Position numbers and translations under genes: made by a program | Source of the DNA: Chloroflexota bacterium | GTDB taxonomy: Bacteria; Chloroflexota; UBA5177; JANWHV01 | DNA: 24,348 nt | Assembly (NCBI GenBank): GCA_025450375.1 | Contig: JANWHO010000232.1 | Location: 1-24,348, forward strand | Reading direction: 5' to 3' | The notes under the pieces: generated by a model | The model's database searches: none | Told to the model about the DNA's origin: nothing | Seen by the model: only the letters and a program-made list of their open reading frames with translations | Shown here: positions 23,645-24,348 of the stretch, one piece after another | Layout: every line of letters begins with the position of its first letter | Position numbering within the stretch: the stretch's first letter is position 1

Positions 23645-24348
23645 CTATGGCTGCTTGAGGTCATTCAGCCGGCGGCGCAACTCCGCCAACTCCGCCTCCT
23701 TTGCCGCTAACTCCGCGTCCTTGCGCGCTAACTCCGCCTCTTTCGCCGCTAACTCCAGACTGATTTCGCCCTCGTGTAGTTGGCGTCCGTACCTGGCGCT
23801 GTACACATCGGCCATTGCATCGAACACGCCGAAACCAATCGGGATTTGCGCGCTCCACCATCTCCCATCGGCTCCCGCCGCCCAGGGTTGGTATTCGCCA
23901 TCCACCAATCGCCAGGCCCTCACGAGAGTGGCGAGGTACAGGCCAAGTGGATCAAGCAAGAGATACTCCTGGACGCCGGCACGAGCGTAGCTCCAGCCCT
24001 TTCCTCGGGTCATATCGAGATCCTTGCGATGCGTGGACTGACTGGCTACCTCGATGATCAGAGCGGGTGGCCCTTCTTCCAGGATCGAAAAACCTCGCCG
24101 ATCCGGATCCATGGGTTTCTTGTAGATGAAAACGTCCGGCATGGTGGTGTAGGAGCTGCCGTCGGGGCGACGAAAGCCCGACAGGATGGTTTGACTGAGT
24201 GCCTGCCAGGGGACGGGCTGCCCTGGTCCCGCTTCGATCCGGGCAAGCTCGTTCGCGCCGACGCGCATCGTGATGATCGTCATCTGGTGGCGATCGGTGC
24301 CCACTACGCTCTCCTCGGTGTCGTCGGGTGGCCAGCAGGCGTCTTGCC
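23645..24348 (-). CDS. Uma2-family (DUF820) putative endonuclease (5' end outside window)
   Basis: The second Uma2-family gene in the window, cut at its 5' end by the window edge. The frame stays open from the stop to base 24348. A GTG at 24304 with AGGAG upstream looks like a start, but the codons before it read DACWPPDDTEESVVGTDRHQ, which resembles the conserved Uma2 N-terminus. The gene therefore starts outside and the GAG GAG codons only mimic a ribosome-binding site. The nuclease-fold core shows Asp in TTMPDVFIYKK and Glu in ALIIEVASQST, then a GVQEYLLLDPLGLYLATLV segment. The C-terminus is a heptad coiled coil (KEAELARKDAELAAKEAEL) encoded by 21-bp tandem repeats. Role unknown; mobile-element domestication has been suggested for the family. 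Convergent with the truncated SDR copy. Confidence 0.85.
   Translation of the reverse strand, partial: QDACWPPDDTEESVVGTDRHQMTIITMRVGANELARIEAGPGQPVPWQALSQTILSGFRRPDGSSYTTMPDVFIYKKPMDPDRRGFSILEEGPPALIIEVASQSTHRKDLDMTRGKGWSYARAGVQEYLLLDPLGLYLATLVRAWRLVDGEYQPWAAGADGRWWSAQIPIGFGVFDAMADVYSARYGRQLHEGEISLELAAKEAELARKDAELAAKEAELAELRRRLNDLKQP
23688..23756 (-). repeat. 21-bp tandem repeat in the Uma2 coiled coil
   Basis: Three units of 21 bp plus six bases, each beginning AACTCCGC on the plus strand, encode repeats of Ala-Glu-Leu-Ala-x-Lys-(Glu/Asp). The unit equals one heptad, so copy-number change would lengthen or shorten the coiled coil in frame. Confidence 0.8.

Noticed and set aside
24272..24304. 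GTG start with AGGAG for the right-hand Uma2 gene
   Set aside because: Upstream codons continue a conserved-looking Uma2 N-terminus with no stop up to the window edge, so the gene is taken as 5'-partial.

Overview
The window is GC-rich and gene-dense and reads as part of the chromosome of a flagellated, probably monoderm bacterium. A Chloroflexota (Thermomicrobia-like) origin is my best guess. It rests on two Uma2-type nuclease genes, a sortase, the FlbD/SwrD-MotA pair, a small XRE-like protein and a class I ribonucleotide reductase under a cobalamin riboswitch. None of these is decisive, and no rRNA or tRNA gene is present to fix the taxonomy.

Layout. (1) 1-4303, minus strand, motility: a chemoreceptor (MCP) with a good sigma-28-like promoter, then a sortase, flbD and motA (motA runs off the left edge; flbD and motA overlap by ATGA). 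(2) 4471-8626, plus strand: a small HTH-like protein, then a sigma-70-like promoter and two half-size ABC exporters. These form a heterodimer with one degenerate and one canonical ATP site. (3) 8657-12481, minus strand: nrdA-nrdB, class I ribonucleotide reductase. The small subunit has Phe at the tyrosyl-radical position and Glu as first metal ligand, the class Ic (Mn/Fe) signature. The leader holds a cobalamin riboswitch, with two NrdR-box-like sites just upstream. (4) 12677-13531, plus: a Uma2-family gene with a coiled-coil tail.

(5) 13546-19679: a divergent peptide/amino-acid cluster. A DppA-type D-aminopeptidase and a DJ-1/PfpI protein lie leftward. A GntR regulator, a family-5 solute-binding protein, an aspartoacylase-like zinc hydrolase and an SDR dehydrogenase lie rightward. 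A TTGACA promoter and a perfect palindrome sit in the divergent intergenic region. A 14-bp-stem hairpin separates the binding protein from the downstream enzymes. (6) 19858-23296, minus: an amidohydrolase (Xaa-Pro dipeptidase-like), an M20 amidohydrolase and a TRIC/UPF0126 channel. This block lies between two direct copies (about 94% over 70 bp) of an SDR 3' end; the right copy is a truncated pseudogene. (7) 23645-24348, minus: a second Uma2-family gene, cut by the right edge.

The most notable feature is the nrdAB locus. A cofactor-sensing riboswitch governs a radical-tyrosine-less RNR, presumably so that a B12-dependent class II enzyme encoded elsewhere can replace it when cobalamin is plentiful. 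The second is the cluster of metallohydrolases for D-peptides, N-acyl amino acids and dipeptides around one GntR regulator and an orphan binding protein, partly built by a duplication or insertion event.
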